Below, one piece after another: positions 1 to 11,502 of a stretch of DNA of 64,000 bases. A program made the position numbers and the translations under genes. The stretch spans positions 1,736,001 through 1,800,000 of the forward strand of contig JAHBBC010000004.1 of assembly GCA_019915015.1 (NCBI GenBank), read 5' to 3'. Position 1 is the first letter of the stretch, and each line of letters opens with the position of its first letter. This DNA is from Auriscalpium vulgare. Lineage: Eukaryota; Basidiomycota; Agaricomycetes; Russulales; Auriscalpiaceae. Under the pieces are notes generated by a model. That model did no database searches and was not told the DNA's origin. It saw only the letters and a program-made list of their open reading frames with translations.

Positions 1-3000
1 CACGTAGCGCCTAAAGAGCGCTGCATCGTTGAAACTGTTGCCTCTCACTTGCCGACGGCAGGGTCGAAGGAATCGTTGACAGGATAGGCGTCAACCTACG
101 TAAGCTCCGAGCAAAATAACATAAAACCCCTAGACCAGAGCATATGCCGCATGCGGCCGCGTTGACGGAAAGCAGGGTCATAAGAACAGGCTGAGAGATC
201 TAGCATGTCTAGGGAACGATAGGTGCGAAGATTGCGTTGTGATATGGGGCTTGGGACTTGGGAGGAAGCTGCGACTTAGGAAGAGCGGGATGAGGCCAGA
301 TACTCTATCCGTCTCTGTCGAGTAGCCCGGGGGACGCAACGCCGTAAAGACACGACATAAATCGGTTCCCTGAAGGTAGTGTCCGTTGCCGACCTTGCGC
401 GGAAGACAGTCGTTCCGCCACTAAGCCCTGAGGGTGCGAATCACATCGGCAACTCAAGAACTCGCCTTGCACTCGAACAACCTGCTCTACCTTGAGATTA
501 ATCTCGCCCCTTCTCGCCCTTGCGACAAGGTTTCCAAGCATTTGATACCTCCGAAAGACAAATGTTTCCAACCCAGGACGAAATTTCGGGTGCTGTATCT
601 TGGCTGTAACTCCTGAAAGTCGGAGCGATTTCCATCAATCTGTGCAGAGAAGATGGGAATATTGGTGAGACAAACCGACCGCTCATCTCCGCTCATACAC
701 AGACAACGCACCGTGCAAATTAATCATGTACTCCTGCGGACGCACGCGCAGCAGAGGTAGCTTAACGAAAATGACCTTGCCGGGACGGGGCGCTCAGTGC
801 GGCATTTGGTGACCTGGTCTTTCCATGTCAGCCCAGCCTGAGATCCTGTGCTGACGAGACGGACGTTGCCTCGACCATCGCAGTGCATGGTGACCGTGAC
901 CCTGATCCGATCCTCGCACAGACAGATCTCGTCAGCCGCCATGTGTCGAAGAGTAGACGAAAGTGGGCAGTGTGTAGGCGAGATTCAGACGGGCCGCGTG
1001 TGCGAGACAGGCCGTCCTGCAAGAGCTTGTAGATTTTCCAGAGAGGTGAAGTATGGTGCAGAGCCAATAGGGTCATACTGTTCTAGTCGAGACTGAATGC
1101 ATATAGCTGGACATACGACGCAGCGGTGAGTACGCACTGCGGAGAACGGGGCGTCGGCGGCTGCGTACCATTCAGATCTGCTATTCGGAGATCCCAGCCA
1201 CCGAGCCATAACCGTCGCTCAATATTGAGTATTTGATATGCCGGCTGGTCATCGGCCACCACTTAATTTGACGGGGCAATCGCCGATTTCGACAGCCCGA
1301 TCTCAATGCAAGTCACTATGATTTTGATCGCAAAATGATCCGGTGCTCCAACGGTGCTCTACGAAACTCTGTGAGCTTACACGGAGTCCGCGATTAGAGC
1401 CTCACTTATGTTTTTGGCACAGAAAAGCGCAGCCGCCTTTGGGTGGCGGCGTGCACACGGCGAGCACCTGGCGTGCACGGCGAGCTACATCCCGGAGCGC
1501 TCTCTCCAAGTTCCATGGCTGAGCGACGGATGGATAGTTATTCCATTTCGAAGCTGTAATCCATTCTCTCCACATGAAGGAGCACGGAAGGCGAGGTGAC
1601 GATCGGAGGGGCAGCGTCCAGTAGAGCAGCTGTAAAGACGTGTCTGTCCGCACACTCGGTATCGTGTAATAGCTGGCCGACCTCGGTGCAGTCGTGCACA
1701 AGCAAGAGACAGAGCTCGAGAGCCGGGTCAGCGTGCTGCCGCAGATGCGCGGCGTGTCCAGCGGGCTACGTCAATACAGATCTCATGGAGGTGGTTGACC
1801 CTGCTCAGATCGTCAGTCCGGGAGTTTGTAGAGTTGTCGATTGGACGGAAGACGTACAACTTACAAGTTGGCTCACGAACCAAAATCTCAGAGAATCGAG
1901 CTCTGCATACGCATTGAAAGTTAGCGTCATGAAGTACGGGAGTCCGTGTAGGTATGCGCACAATGTTCCTCCTTGATGACATGGATATATCCCATATCCG
2001 CTTGATGGGGATGCTTTGCGGTCATCGGATAGACGCGATTTCGACAGACGGGGGCAACGAGGGGCAACGTTGGCAGTACAGCAAAGACAGCTCAGCAAGA
2101 AGCTCCGACCTGCCATTGCAGGCGAGTAGCACTTCCCTGTGGTACATTTGCGCGTCCTTCGAGGGTCGGGGTAGGTCGGGGTGAACTTGAGCATTATCTG
2201 CCAAGCAGGCGCGAGCAGATTGTTGGGGCTGAGCACGTCGGAGGGGAGGTGGAGCGGCCCTGTCTCCTGTCGCCGGCTAAGTTTAACAGACGATATATAT
2301 TGTAGGCTGAAAAGTGTGCATAGGATGGGATATGTTCGAGTTCATGGTTGGCGGTGCAAGAGCAAGGACCGTGGGACTTGCTCGGCGCTGGCGCTGAGCT
2401 TGTCAAATTTGAAGTTGGCAAGTGCCACTCGGATTCCCTGCCACTCGACGACGTATAGGCTACAAGCTCAGCAGCGCCTCGGATCCCGCCTCTCATGCCG
2501 CATCTCCTAACGCTCATGCTTTTCATGAACTCAAGTGTGCCGTGCGGCAAGCGACGAACAAACACCGGTCCTCCGAATGATGCCTCGATCAGAGCCGCTC
2601 GATCCTTTAGTGCCCTACTAGTACAGTAAGCAGTCCCGCTGTGGACTATGCAGTGATATTGATTCATGGATCACGGCTAGTAAGCACCTAGACTAGCTTG
2701 TCGTGCTCTGCTCCTCATATGTGCTTGCTGGGTCGCATCATTGGCTGCAAACGTGGGCAAAATTGAACTCTCCCTTCAGAGTCTATGTACGTTCTCGAGG
2801 TCCGGAGTTCTATTCCACTCACTTTCTGTGCGACTGGAGATCAGCCACCGTCCATTCTACTGGTGTAACCACGGATGGCTGGACGTTCTGGCCGCCCTGT
2901 CCATGTTGGTCGCCTCGCATCACTGTCACTGGTGGGACTGGTCCTCCACAACAGCGGACCAGGCGCTACCCAAGATTACGGCGACGCGAGTGTCGAGGGC

Positions 3001-3716
3001 GTCGGAAAGTCGTCAGCGGGTTGGTCGACACATAAATTAAAATTCAATGAACTTACGCTCTGCGGCAACCGGCGGTCAAAAGTAACCTCTTACTGGTAAG
3101 TCGACTCTCAAGACCACTTGGGGATAGTTTTCCATCTTGATGCCCTATTCAAATTATTGATATTGCTCCCGGATAGCACAGCTATCTCAATTATCCGCGA
3201 CGACACAATGCACAAGGACGAAGGTTAGCGCCTCCACAATCGATTCGCTGCTCTCGATGCCTCCATTCAAAACAAGTGGGCTTCTTTCTCAATCAGGACA
3301 CTCCCTAGTTGCCCTCCGATCTCCCAGGACTGTCTTCACTACACATCACTGCAGCCGGTCACACGGTTGCATCATCATCTGTCTTCCATCACTTGAACTC
3401 GTGCGTGGTTGTCTTAGCTGCCCAGTCTCATTCAGATCCGCCTGCTGAGAGACATGTTTCACATACACTGCCATGGCAAAGCGACTCCAGGGAATCACCT
3501 TCGATGCGTCGGTCTCTCAAGTACTCACCATTGAAGGGCGGGTGCTGTACGACGCGCCATGCTATGATATGGTATAAGTACTGGCTAGCGGAGAGACTGT
3601 AAGCTCATCAGCTGTGCTGTTCCCGTTTTACGACCTTCCTTTCACTTGAGCCCGGTGCTCCCATTCTGAACGTTCTACTCTTCATTGTCACTCCTACATC
3701 GCTCCGGACGTCATCT
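1..3716. other. Long stretch without a recognisable gene
   Basis: All reading frames here are short and overlapping, and none gives a coherent exon chain or a recognisable domain. The only structure I can name is one copy of a dispersed repeat at 378-423 and a ~45-bp segment around 2696-2745 that resembles the complement of 25640-25695. The last ~150 bases are the promoter and 5' UTR of the secreted repeat protein that starts at 3717. Diverged transposon remains are possible but cannot be shown by eye. Confidence 0.5.
378..423 (-). repeat. Dispersed ~45-55 bp repeat, copy 1
   Basis: The core gttgccgaccttgcgc followed by gaagacagtcgttccgcc also occurs, in either orientation and with indels, at 15938-15992, 41509-41559 and 53075-53140. 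A half-copy lies near 50438-50470. All copies are intergenic. The nature of the repeat (MITE end, SINE piece or solo terminus) is not known. Confidence 0.55.
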
Positions 3717-5329
3717 ATGGTTCGCTTACCTCAACTCCTCGTGGCCTTTGTTGCCATTGCTGCCGCTTCTGCGATGCCCATGCAGAAGCGCACCGCGGAC
3801 TCTGTCACGCTCGCGGCCAGAGCATGCGTAAGTCGACTATTCGCGTCTTCCATTAACTCTGACTAACATCCTTCCAGGAATCAGGCAGTCTTGATGAATG
3901 TGCGACCGCGCTGCAAGCTCTGCACGCCGGTGGCCTCATCCCAGTCTCGGATTTGAGGTATGAATCAATTATCAAAGCTCGTGGACTAGCACTGACGGCG
4001 CTTTCAATCAGCCCGGTGGAGGCTCGCCATTCCGAGAAGCCCAAATTCAAGTTCAGCGCGGCCGGCAAGGGAATCCTTGGGCAGAACAGCGGCGGTCCAG
4101 TCGGAGGTGGATCGGCAAGCAGTGGTGCTCTTGGCCCCGCTGGGGGAGGGGCGGACAGCAGCGGCCCCATTGGCGGAGTCCCCATTCAAGGCGTCACTCA
4201 GCACTCCCCCACGCTCAACGGCGCTGCGCTAGCGCGACGCCTGTTCCTTGACGACTTAGTCCCCATCCAGGGAGTCACGCACCATGACCCCGCCGTCACC
4301 GAAGCACTGGCGCGCCGCCTGCTCGATGATCTGGAGGCGCGCCATTCTAGGCACCACTCCAAGCCGCAGCCCGCTGCGGTGAGCAATGGCGACAGTGGCC
4401 GCATCGCACCGCCCACTGCGGTCAGCAATGGCGACAGTGGCCGTATCGCCAATCCTGTGCTAGCCCGCCGCCTGCTCTTTGATTCGGTTCCCATCCAAGG
4501 CGTCACGCACCATGACCCTACCCTCAACATTGCGCTAGCCCGCCGCCTGCTCGATATGGAGGCGCGCCATTCTAAGCACCACTCCAAGCCGCAGCCCGCT
4601 GCGGTGAGCAATGGCGACAGTGGCCGTATCGCACCTGGTGTCCCCATCCAAGGCGTCACCGACCACCTCGCGACCATTAGCACTGCGCTCGCCCGCCGCC
4701 TGCTCTTCGATTCGGTTCCCATTCAAGGCGTCACGCACCATGACCCTACTCTCAACATTGCGCTAGCCCGCCGCCTGCTCGATCTGGAGGCGCGCCATTC
4801 TAGGCACCACCACTCCAAGCCGCAGCCCGCTGCGGTGAGCAATGGCGACAGTGGCCGCATCGCACCGCCCACTGCAGTCAGCAATGGCGACAGTGGCCGT
4901 ATCGCCAATCCTGTGCTAGCCCGCCGCCTGCTCGATATGGAGGCGCGCCATTCTTTGCACCACGCCGAGCACCACTCCAAGACGCAGCCCGCTGCGGTGA
5001 GCAATGGCGACAGTGGCCGTATCGCCAATCCTGTGCTAGCCCGCCGCCTGCTCGATATGGAGGCGCGCCATTCTTTGCACCACGCCGAGCACCACGCCAA
5101 GCCGCAGCCCGCTGCGGTGAGCAATGGCGACAGTGGCCGTATCGCCAATCCTGTGCTAGCCCGCCGCCTGCTCGAGATGGAGGCGCGCCATTCCAAGCAC
5201 CACGCCGAGCACCACTCCAAGACGCAGCCCGCTGCGGTGAGCAATGGCGACAGTGGCCGCATCGCACCGCCCACTGCGGTCAGCAATGGCGACAGTGGCC
5301 GCATTGCACCTGGTTCGGTTATCCTCTAG
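3717..5329 (+). CDS. Secreted repeat precursor with nine LARR processing sites (KEP-like)
   Basis: Predicted exons are 3717-3827, 3878-3957 and 4012-5329, giving 502 residues. Residues 1-19 form a typical signal peptide (MVRLPQLLVAFVAIA then AASA). A propeptide with a KR site follows (QKRTADSVTLAARA), then a short Cys-containing stretch. The rest is repetitive: nine copies of AVSNGDSGRIA, five of VPIQGVT, His-rich EARHS segments, and nine LARR sites that delimit peptides of ~20-45 residues. Regular dibasic sites behind a signal peptide are the hallmark of fungal Kex2-processed repeat proteins (established knowledge); cleavage here is inferred. Five related genes lie at 42.8-54 kb. The function is unknown; a wall or effector protein is an alternative. 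Adjacent repeats are almost identical in DNA, which indicates recent unequal exchange. Confidence 0.8.
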
Positions 5330-5843
5330 GGCGTCGCGCACTCACGGAGCAGCCAAGTAGTAGTCACGTTCATGTGCTGGGCAGGATAATAGGATGTTTT
5401 CTGTTACATGTCCGGGTTGAGGCCATTCTAGTGAATCGAATCCGCGGGGAAAGCCTTAGCGCTAACTTGGACTTCAGTTCCTCACCCGGTGTGGGCCGCT
5501 CGGTCCCTGCGGGGTCTAGAACGTACCGCGCGAGCTCAGGCGCGCCCAGCCATTGCTGGGGCGGCTGGAGCGCGCGCGTAGTCACGGTAGTGCAGGAGAC
5601 GCCCACAAGGCCTCGCGGGGAGCGCCATGACCGTCGGCCGCGATGGCTTAGCGGCATGGCGCTTCATCGTCGACGCCGCTACCCTCTGCGCCTCGCGAGG
5701 ACCCTGCGCGCCCACCAGTGCTCGCTACGCAGACGTAACGAGTGGGATGAGATGATTCACGCAGATACTGTAGTATAACCGAAACAAAAATTACATCGTG
5801 GCGAAGCCCAATTATTCTGCACCAGCGGCCTCTCAGATCTTAC
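5330..5843. other. Intergenic, no gene seen
   Basis: This is the 3' flank of the secreted repeat gene and the 3' flank of the dehydrogenase remnant read from the other strand. No coherent reading frame, RNA gene or repeat was recognised. Confidence 0.5.
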
Positions 5844-6289
5844 TTATGTGCCAGTCGGGAAGTCCGTCGACGCAAACACGTCCTTCCACTCGTCGATCCG
5901 CTGCACCGTTTCCCCGCACACCTCGCGCGTCACGTACATCGTATCGCTCCCGAGGTGCAGCACGGGCGGGAGCGGGCGGCCCGCCGCAGCCCCCTCACCG
6001 CGCACGAAGTCGACGACGAGCGCGACGAGCTTCTTGGGGTCTCCAGGCTGCCTTCCGTTCGCCCCTGCGCAGCGCCGTCAGCATGGGGAAGGAAATATGC
6101 TGGAAGAAGACGGCGTACCGGTGAAGAGCGCGTCAGTGGCCGCGGTCACCTCTTTGTAGTCGTCGATGCGCGAGATGTATGGGGCGACTTGGCCCTCGGC
6201 GAGGAAGGCGGTGCGGAAGAAGCCCGGCTCGACACAGATGCTGCGCAGTCCGAGCGGGGAGATGTCGTGGTTGAGCGCCTCAGAGATCG
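5844..6289 (-). pseudogene. Short-chain dehydrogenase/reductase, 3' half only
   Basis: Two exons are readable: 6289-6119 and 6064-5844. They encode the C-terminal part of a classical SDR, beginning with ISEALNHDISPLGLRS and the VEPGFFRT motif that follows the catalytic YxxxK helix in fungal SDRs. The Rossmann glycine motif and the catalytic Tyr/Lys are absent. The sequence just upstream is an intron acceptor (ending GTTCAG), and beyond it homology switches to the P-loop NTPase copy A. The gene was therefore cut inside an intron and its 5' half is lost. The remaining exons have no stop or frameshift, so the truncation may be recent. Confidence 0.75.
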
Positions 6290-6329
6290 CTGAACACGCC
6301 CACTGTCAGCGCAAGGAAAATGACGAAGA

Positions 6330-7898
6330 GTCGTGGGGCGTACAGCGATTGACGGCCTTCGTGGCGGCGTACAAGCCGCAGCTGCGCCAGTGTATCCGGA
6401 CGCTCCGCGCACGCTTTTGTCAACTGTTGCTCAACGGAGACCGACTTGAAGGCAATGGTGAATTGATCATCCCGGTCGATGGAGCGATCGGCGGTGGGGG
6501 TAATGTAGATGCTATCCAAGACCTTGGAGGCGCATTCCAAAACTTCCGTGGTAGGGAGCCCGCCAGCGTTCACCACAGATATGGCGTCTACGATGGTGTT
6601 GGAGGTTGCGATGGCCGTAGCGTGGATGAGGTGTCGTTCTTGCCACAAGATGCGGCACACCTCGCGCGGTATGAATCCGACCTGCTCTACGGCAAGTTTG
6701 ACCATAACCGGGATGACGGCGTCGGCGACGGGTTCGACGGAGTTGCCGGGGGCGGGATGGGCGGCGGATTCCCCAAGGTTCAACAAGAGAGCCAGAGCAT
6801 CGTTGATGTACTGGAGAAGGGCGTCAGCGTGTTCCAAATTCTGCCTTGCCACCACGAGTCCGCGAAGTTTCTCGTAGTGCCTGTGTAGTTTCAACCTGCA
6901 AAGACAACCGCTTCTCAGACTACCTCATTTGTGCAAGTTAAGATTAACGCACCCTTCAACAAGCTCCTCCCGGGACCATACAGGTAGCCCCCAAATAAGA
7001 GCTTCACGTCGTCCCATCCGTATGTCATCGCCTATTGGGAAAGCACTGGAGAGAACTAAGAAGATCTTGGCATCCGCCAGCGCTTCAGGGCCATGCCTCT
7101 AACGCAGAGTGCGTCAATGAGAGCCCACATCGGCTCTGGTCCTTGGGGAAGCATGGCGAAGTCGAATACGGTCTCAATTCTCGGGATGTAGACCTTCCCA
7201 TTGTAGAACAGATATAGACGCCTGGGTTTCCACCCGAAGACAACAGGTTCACCGCGCCCAAGAATTTTTATCAGCAGTACGCATAGGAAGATGCTCTTCC
7301 CTGAAAAATTGTACGGTAAGCATCGCCCACACTATCGCATATTCTGGGGGCGTACCGATGCCGGGCTGTCCAGTTATAACAACCCCCTTTTCAGGACGAG
7401 TTTCTTGCAATTCGAGAATTCGGTCAAGCAGCTTGCGGTAGGATTCACGCATGAGTATTTGATCCAGCGTGTCGACAAGAAACGACATTTCGGGCTTGGC
7501 CCCGGGGAATAGTTGTATGATCTTCTGGGAAAGAGCGGCTTCCGCGTTCGCAGGGACGCGGTAGTGAGCATAGAGAGATTGCCATTCGTTGGCGGCCAGT
7601 TTCCAGCGCAGGCGAGCGTCGTAGTCCCAGGTCCAGATCCCCTCTGACCCGGCATGGTGAGTCTGCCAATGGCAAAAGGAGGTGACCATAATCACTCACT
7701 ACTCATCTCCGAGCTGGGTGCTTGGCCATGAAAGCTGGCTTCCAACCGGCTCACTTGCGCATACAAGGCATCGAGCGCGGCCACACAAGCATCTTCAGAG
7801 GCATTGGAGGGGACTTGTCTGGCTGAGCTTAACGTTTCCATCGCATTCTTGAGCGTTGGTCCATACTGGTCGGTGACGCTGGTACTGAGGGACGCCAT
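6330..7898 (-). pseudogene. P-loop NTPase (Crinkler/RHS-like family), copy A, frameshifted
   Basis: The start ATG at 7898 is preceded by the same leader (gaaccgcacaacaac) as copy C at 29324. Exon 1 is a short coiled region. Later exons carry the Walker A motif GQPGIG|KS, split by an intron just after GIG, as in copies B and C. Compared with copy B, a 7-nt deletion after the sequence ALCVRG shifts the frame into a stop, so the gene is broken. A further exon (KLHRHYEKLRGLVV onward) stays open to about 6415, where similarity to copy C ends. The 3' end abuts the SDR remnant. Assignment to the Crinkler/RHS-like NTPases is from memory of Agaricomycete families and is inference. Confidence 0.7.
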
Positions 7899-8010
7899 GT
7901 TGTTGTGCGGTTCGAGAATGAAGGTGAAGTGAGCTCCTAGCGATGCCGACGCGGCCGCTGCACGTGCCTCACCCCTCGGTCATGTACGATGGGCCCTCGA
8001 GTATTTGCTA

Positions 8011-8451
8011 TCACAGCAAACTGCTGCGTTCCATTGTCACCGTAGCGCAGCAATCCATTTTATTTACATCTAGTGGGCCTTCGTCGTGCCAAGGAATCTC
8101 AACCCCGCACCGCAGAGCACCTCGTAGAGGGGGCGGTAGGCGCGGGTAGGGGTGCTTTGGAGGCCCCTGGTACGCCGCGGTGCTCGTCATTGCGCTCGTC
8201 GCCAAAGTGACGGGGTCACGTAGATTGGGGGTGTGTCGTAGTACTAGGAGTTGATGTATGACAGTCTGCTTCTTCTCGTCCAGCACTGGCTTGACCTTCA
8301 CGAGCATAGCGAGAGCCCGGATATCTAGCGGTTTTGCCGATCCGTCACCTGGCCTGGGATCGGCGTCAGATTGGTATCCAGAATCGGTTGGCGTTCTTGA
8401 GACGGACGCGGCTATGAGCTCGTCAGTCCTCACTTTGCTCGAAACCCGCAC
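8011..8451 (-). CDS. Hypothetical ORF, weak
   Basis: An uninterrupted frame of 146 codons between copy A of the P-loop NTPase and the coiled-coil gene. The first ~60 residues look protein-like (KVRTDELIAASVSRTPTD, then a Lys/Asp-rich segment), while the C-terminal part is Pro/Arg-rich and could be chance. No domain was recognised and no splice structure supports it. It may be one exon of a decayed gene or non-coding. Confidence 0.2.
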   Translation of the reverse strand: MRVSSKVRTDELIAASVSRTPTDSGYQSDADPRPGDGSAKPLDIRALAMLVKVKPVLDEKKQTVIHQLLVLRHTPNLRDPVTLATSAMTSTAAYQGPPKHPYPRLPPPLRGALRCGVEIPWHDEGPLDVNKMDCCATVTMERSSLL

Positions 8452-8759
8452 CTAGAAAGTTCAAGGCCATTCAGTGTTCAAGAACGACGGGCGGTGGCCT
8501 TGGGGCACACGCATGAACGGTACGAAGATTCCTAGCGATTTTTGGAGCGAAATGAATTAGATATGAGGGCAAGGCAAGCGCATCGCAGAACGGCACGGTG
8601 GGACTGCGCACATCTTCAAATTCCGAGATCGAAAAGAGCATACAACAGAGTAAAACCACAATCGACACAGCAGGCGGCCAGCAGAAACAGACACCTAGCC
8701 AGAGACAGACCACGCAAGAGACAGAACCACAGCAGCAACTCGGAGCTCCCCCCACACCG

Positions 8760-9759
8760 TCACAGCTTCTTCAGATACCCCTGGAGCATCTTCTCCCGCG
8801 CTTTGGCCGCGCCGCCGTCGTCCTTGTCGAGCTCCTTGGACTTCTTCTCGAGCTTGAGCACGAGCCGCTCGACGTCGCCCGGCAGCGCGTTGACCCGCGC
8901 GCGCATATAGTCCGCTGTCCACGCGCCCCCGTCAGCGCGCATACACATACAACCGACACGGAAAACGCAGGGCCGTACTCTTCTCTTTGACCATCGCCTG
9001 GAAGTCGGCCTGCAGCCGCTCGCGGCGCGTATAGCGCTCCTTCAGCTGCTTGAACAGCGCATTCAACTGCGCCTGGCCACCCATCAGCACCCGCCTGCGC
9101 ACCCACGCAGACACGCACCTGCGTCTCCGGGAGCGCGCGCACGAGCCTTGCGTCCTCGTCCGTGCGCGCACACGCGTCGTTCAGCGCGAGCACGCCGCGC
9201 GCCGCCTCCGCATTCGCGCCGCCCAGGAGGCGCGCGTGCGCCGCGCGCACGCCGCGCAGCGCGGGGTGCAGCACGCGCGCGATGTCCGTGCGCTGCGCGC
9301 GCGAGGCCGCCGCGAACGCGGGGCGCAGGGCGTCGGCGCGCGCGGCGTCTGCGGGGGGCGCCGGGGCGGCGTCGGAGAGGCCGAGGAGCGAGACGAGGGT
9401 CGCCTCGTCGTCCCAGTCGGATGCGGAGTCGCTGTCGGACGCAGAGCCGGAGGCAGAGTCGTCGCCAAAGCCAGCGCGGTCGCTGGGCTCGTCGAGGAGC
9501 GCGTGGAAGGACGCGTCGGCCGCGTCGTCTGCCCATCGTGCGGACGACGCTTTGGCGTCGCTGAAGCGTGCGCGGCGCGGTGAGCTGAAGAGCGGGCGCG
9601 CCTGGCCATGGGCGTGCCGGTGCGCTGCGGTTATCAATTATAAATATTGTAAGCGCAACTCGGGTGCATATATGCGTCGCGGCGGGGCGGCTCACCGGAT
9701 CTGCGTGGCTTGCGGTCGTCGCGCGGGGCGACGAGCTTGGAGTGGTGTGCGCGCGCCAT
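8760..9759 (-). CDS. Conserved-looking coiled-coil protein of unknown function
   Basis: Four exons join in frame (9759-9696, 9624-9119, 9072-8979, 8914-8760) to give 272 residues. The N-terminus is basic (MARAHHSKLVAPRDDRKP). It is followed by an Asp/Ser-rich acidic stretch (~residues 75-100, SASDSDSASDWDDEA), an Ala-rich helical region, and a C-terminal coiled coil (QLNALFKQLKERYTRRERL, then VERLVLKLEKKSKELDK). The protein ends with YLKKL. I do not recognise the family. The 46-nt second intron is short but usable. The promoter faces that of the G-gamma gene at 10050, so the two are divergently transcribed with ~290 bases between start codons. Confidence 0.65.
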
Positions 9760-10049
9760 GGGCCTGTGGTAGCAGTTGAGGCGTCGACGTCGGCGTTGGC
9801 GTTGGCGTTGGTGTTGGCGGTGTGGGGAGAGCGGTCGGGCGCCCGGGCGGGATATCAGGCACAATTAGAAGTCCGCTCCCGTCCCTGCCCTCGTCTAGCT
9901 ACGGCTGCTCTCACCCACCGCTTCTTTCTTTCTTCCTCCCGCCTCGCCTTTCTGCTCCCAGGTGAGTGCCCCGCGCTGCCCCGCCGCCCGCGCCCCGCTC
10001 ACCGCCAGCGTCCGCCAGCGCCAGCCCAGTGCCCGCGCAGGACGCCGCG

Positions 10050-10487
10050 ATGAACGCGCGCCCGCAGAAGCAGTCCATGTCCGAGCTGCGCCTCCGGCGC
10101 CTCGCCGAGCACAACCAGCGGCTCAAGGAGGATCTGTCGCGCCCGCGCATCCGCGTCAGCGAGGCCAGCGCCAGGTGCGTGCATCCCGCCGCCCCGACGC
10201 GCATATACTCACCCATTTGCCTGCCCCCCTGTCCTTGCCGTCCTTGTTGCTGTGGTTGCTGTTGCTGTTGGATTGGATGTGGGGTGGACGTGCAGCCTCA
10301 TCCGCTACTGCAAAACGACGACGGACCACCTCGTACGTCGCGCGCATCTATCCGCGCATCGCGTGGGCGCTGGCTGACCCCCTTTCCCCACCTCCTCCAG
10401 GTGCCCTCTGTCTGGGGCCCCGTCGGCAAGGGCGAGGACCCGTACGCCCCGCCCACGGCCGAGGGCTGCCAATGCGCCATCATGTAG
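10050..10487 (+). CDS. Heterotrimeric G-protein gamma subunit, paralog 1
   Basis: Exons 10050-10174, 10296-10332 and 10401-10487 encode 82 residues. The fungal G-gamma signature is clear: helical SMSELRLRRLAEHNQRLKED, then [14 protein letters not shown], then [17 protein letters not shown], ending in the prenylation box CAIM. A Cys two residues before the CaaX Cys could be palmitoylated. The protein should form the G-beta/gamma dimer at the plasma membrane that relays pheromone and nutrient receptor signals. CAG followed by GTGAGT at 9960 and an AG at 10040 suggest a 5' UTR intron. A second paralog lies convergently at 11503-11960. Confidence 0.93.
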   Translation: MNARPQKQSMSELRLRRLAEHNQRLKEDLSRPRIRVSEASARCVHPAAPTRIYSPICLPPCPCRPCCCGCCCCWIGCGVDVQPHPLLQNDDGPPRTSRASIRASRGRWLTPFPHLLQVPSVWGPVGKGEDPYAPPTAEGCQCAIM

Positions 10488-11502
10488 ATGTAGCCGCGCA
10501 AACGCCGCCCATCCGTCCGTCGCGCTCAAGCACACACCCACACGCCTTCATTCCAATCCCACCGCCTACAGTACCCACCCCGTACTCGTACCCTCGCGCG
10601 CCCACACTCCTTACCTCCTCCCTCCCTAGACTGCATTCCATTATTCCGTTTCGCCGTATCATAGGTAGCTGGTAGCTCTATTGGGTCTTGCTCTCTTGCT
10701 CTTCCATTCCCCATCCCATTATTCCATTTCGGTGTTTCATTACATGCAATACGTATGTCCAAGCGAAATGCAATACATTGCCGATGCATACAAGGGCGTC
10801 TGCGAGTGCGCGCAGAGTCTTGTCATGCGAGCGTGTCCATGGCATACTCCGGACGTTCATTTGACGCGGGTGCCACGCGTTGCCAGTCCGGAAGCACCGC
10901 GCGACGCACCGTCGTCATCAGGCGCACAGGCCATCGCTGGCACCGCCCGCCCCTACAGCTCCAGCGGCGCAGACGTACGGCGTGGAGGCAAGAAAGATCG
11001 ACCATGGCGAGGGTATATACATATGCGAAACCAGTCCTATAAGCCCCGCCCAATCAGTAGCAGCAGCAGCAGCAGCCCTCCCCCGCGCCAATCCATCATC
11101 CCATCCCCCCACCCGATCCTACCGCATACAGCACGCGCGGCGGAAACCAACCAAGCCGGCGGGGAATACGAATATATAGTTAGATAGCGAGCATTTGATC
11201 AGAAAGAATCAGAATCGAGAGGGATGTAGCGAGGCGAAACGAGACGCGATGGGCAGGAGCACTTGATAAACATGGCAAAAATGGAACGGGATGTGATACG
11301 GTTCGGAAACAGTGGAACTGGAGCAAGCAAGAGAGGGAGGGAAGGAAGGACGGCCAAGGAAGAAGAAAGGAAGGCGGATGAATGCGGTGTATCCTGTATG
11401 CGTGTGCGCTCCAGATCGACGGGAGAGGCGGGTGGTGCCGGTGGATGGCATGCGGGCGAGGCGAGTGCGAGTGCGGATGCAAGGGCGGGGGCGGGCGGGC
11501 GA
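10488..11502. other. Shared 3' intergenic region of two convergent G-gamma genes
   Basis: About 1 kb between the two stop codons. It contains two similar segments with ccattattcc[ga]tttcg at ~10640 and ~10715 and no supported ORF. The 3' UTRs of both genes presumably fill much of it. Confidence 0.5.

Noticed and set aside
4198..5304. Long minus-strand frames over the LARR repeat exon
   Set aside because: Mirror frames of a periodic GC-rich coding repeat; the plus strand has the signal peptide, splice sites and regular motifs.
9084..9695. Arg-rich frames of 140-200 codons on both strands
   Set aside because: GC-rich alternative frames of the coiled-coil gene; only the chosen frame joins across introns to a coherent protein.
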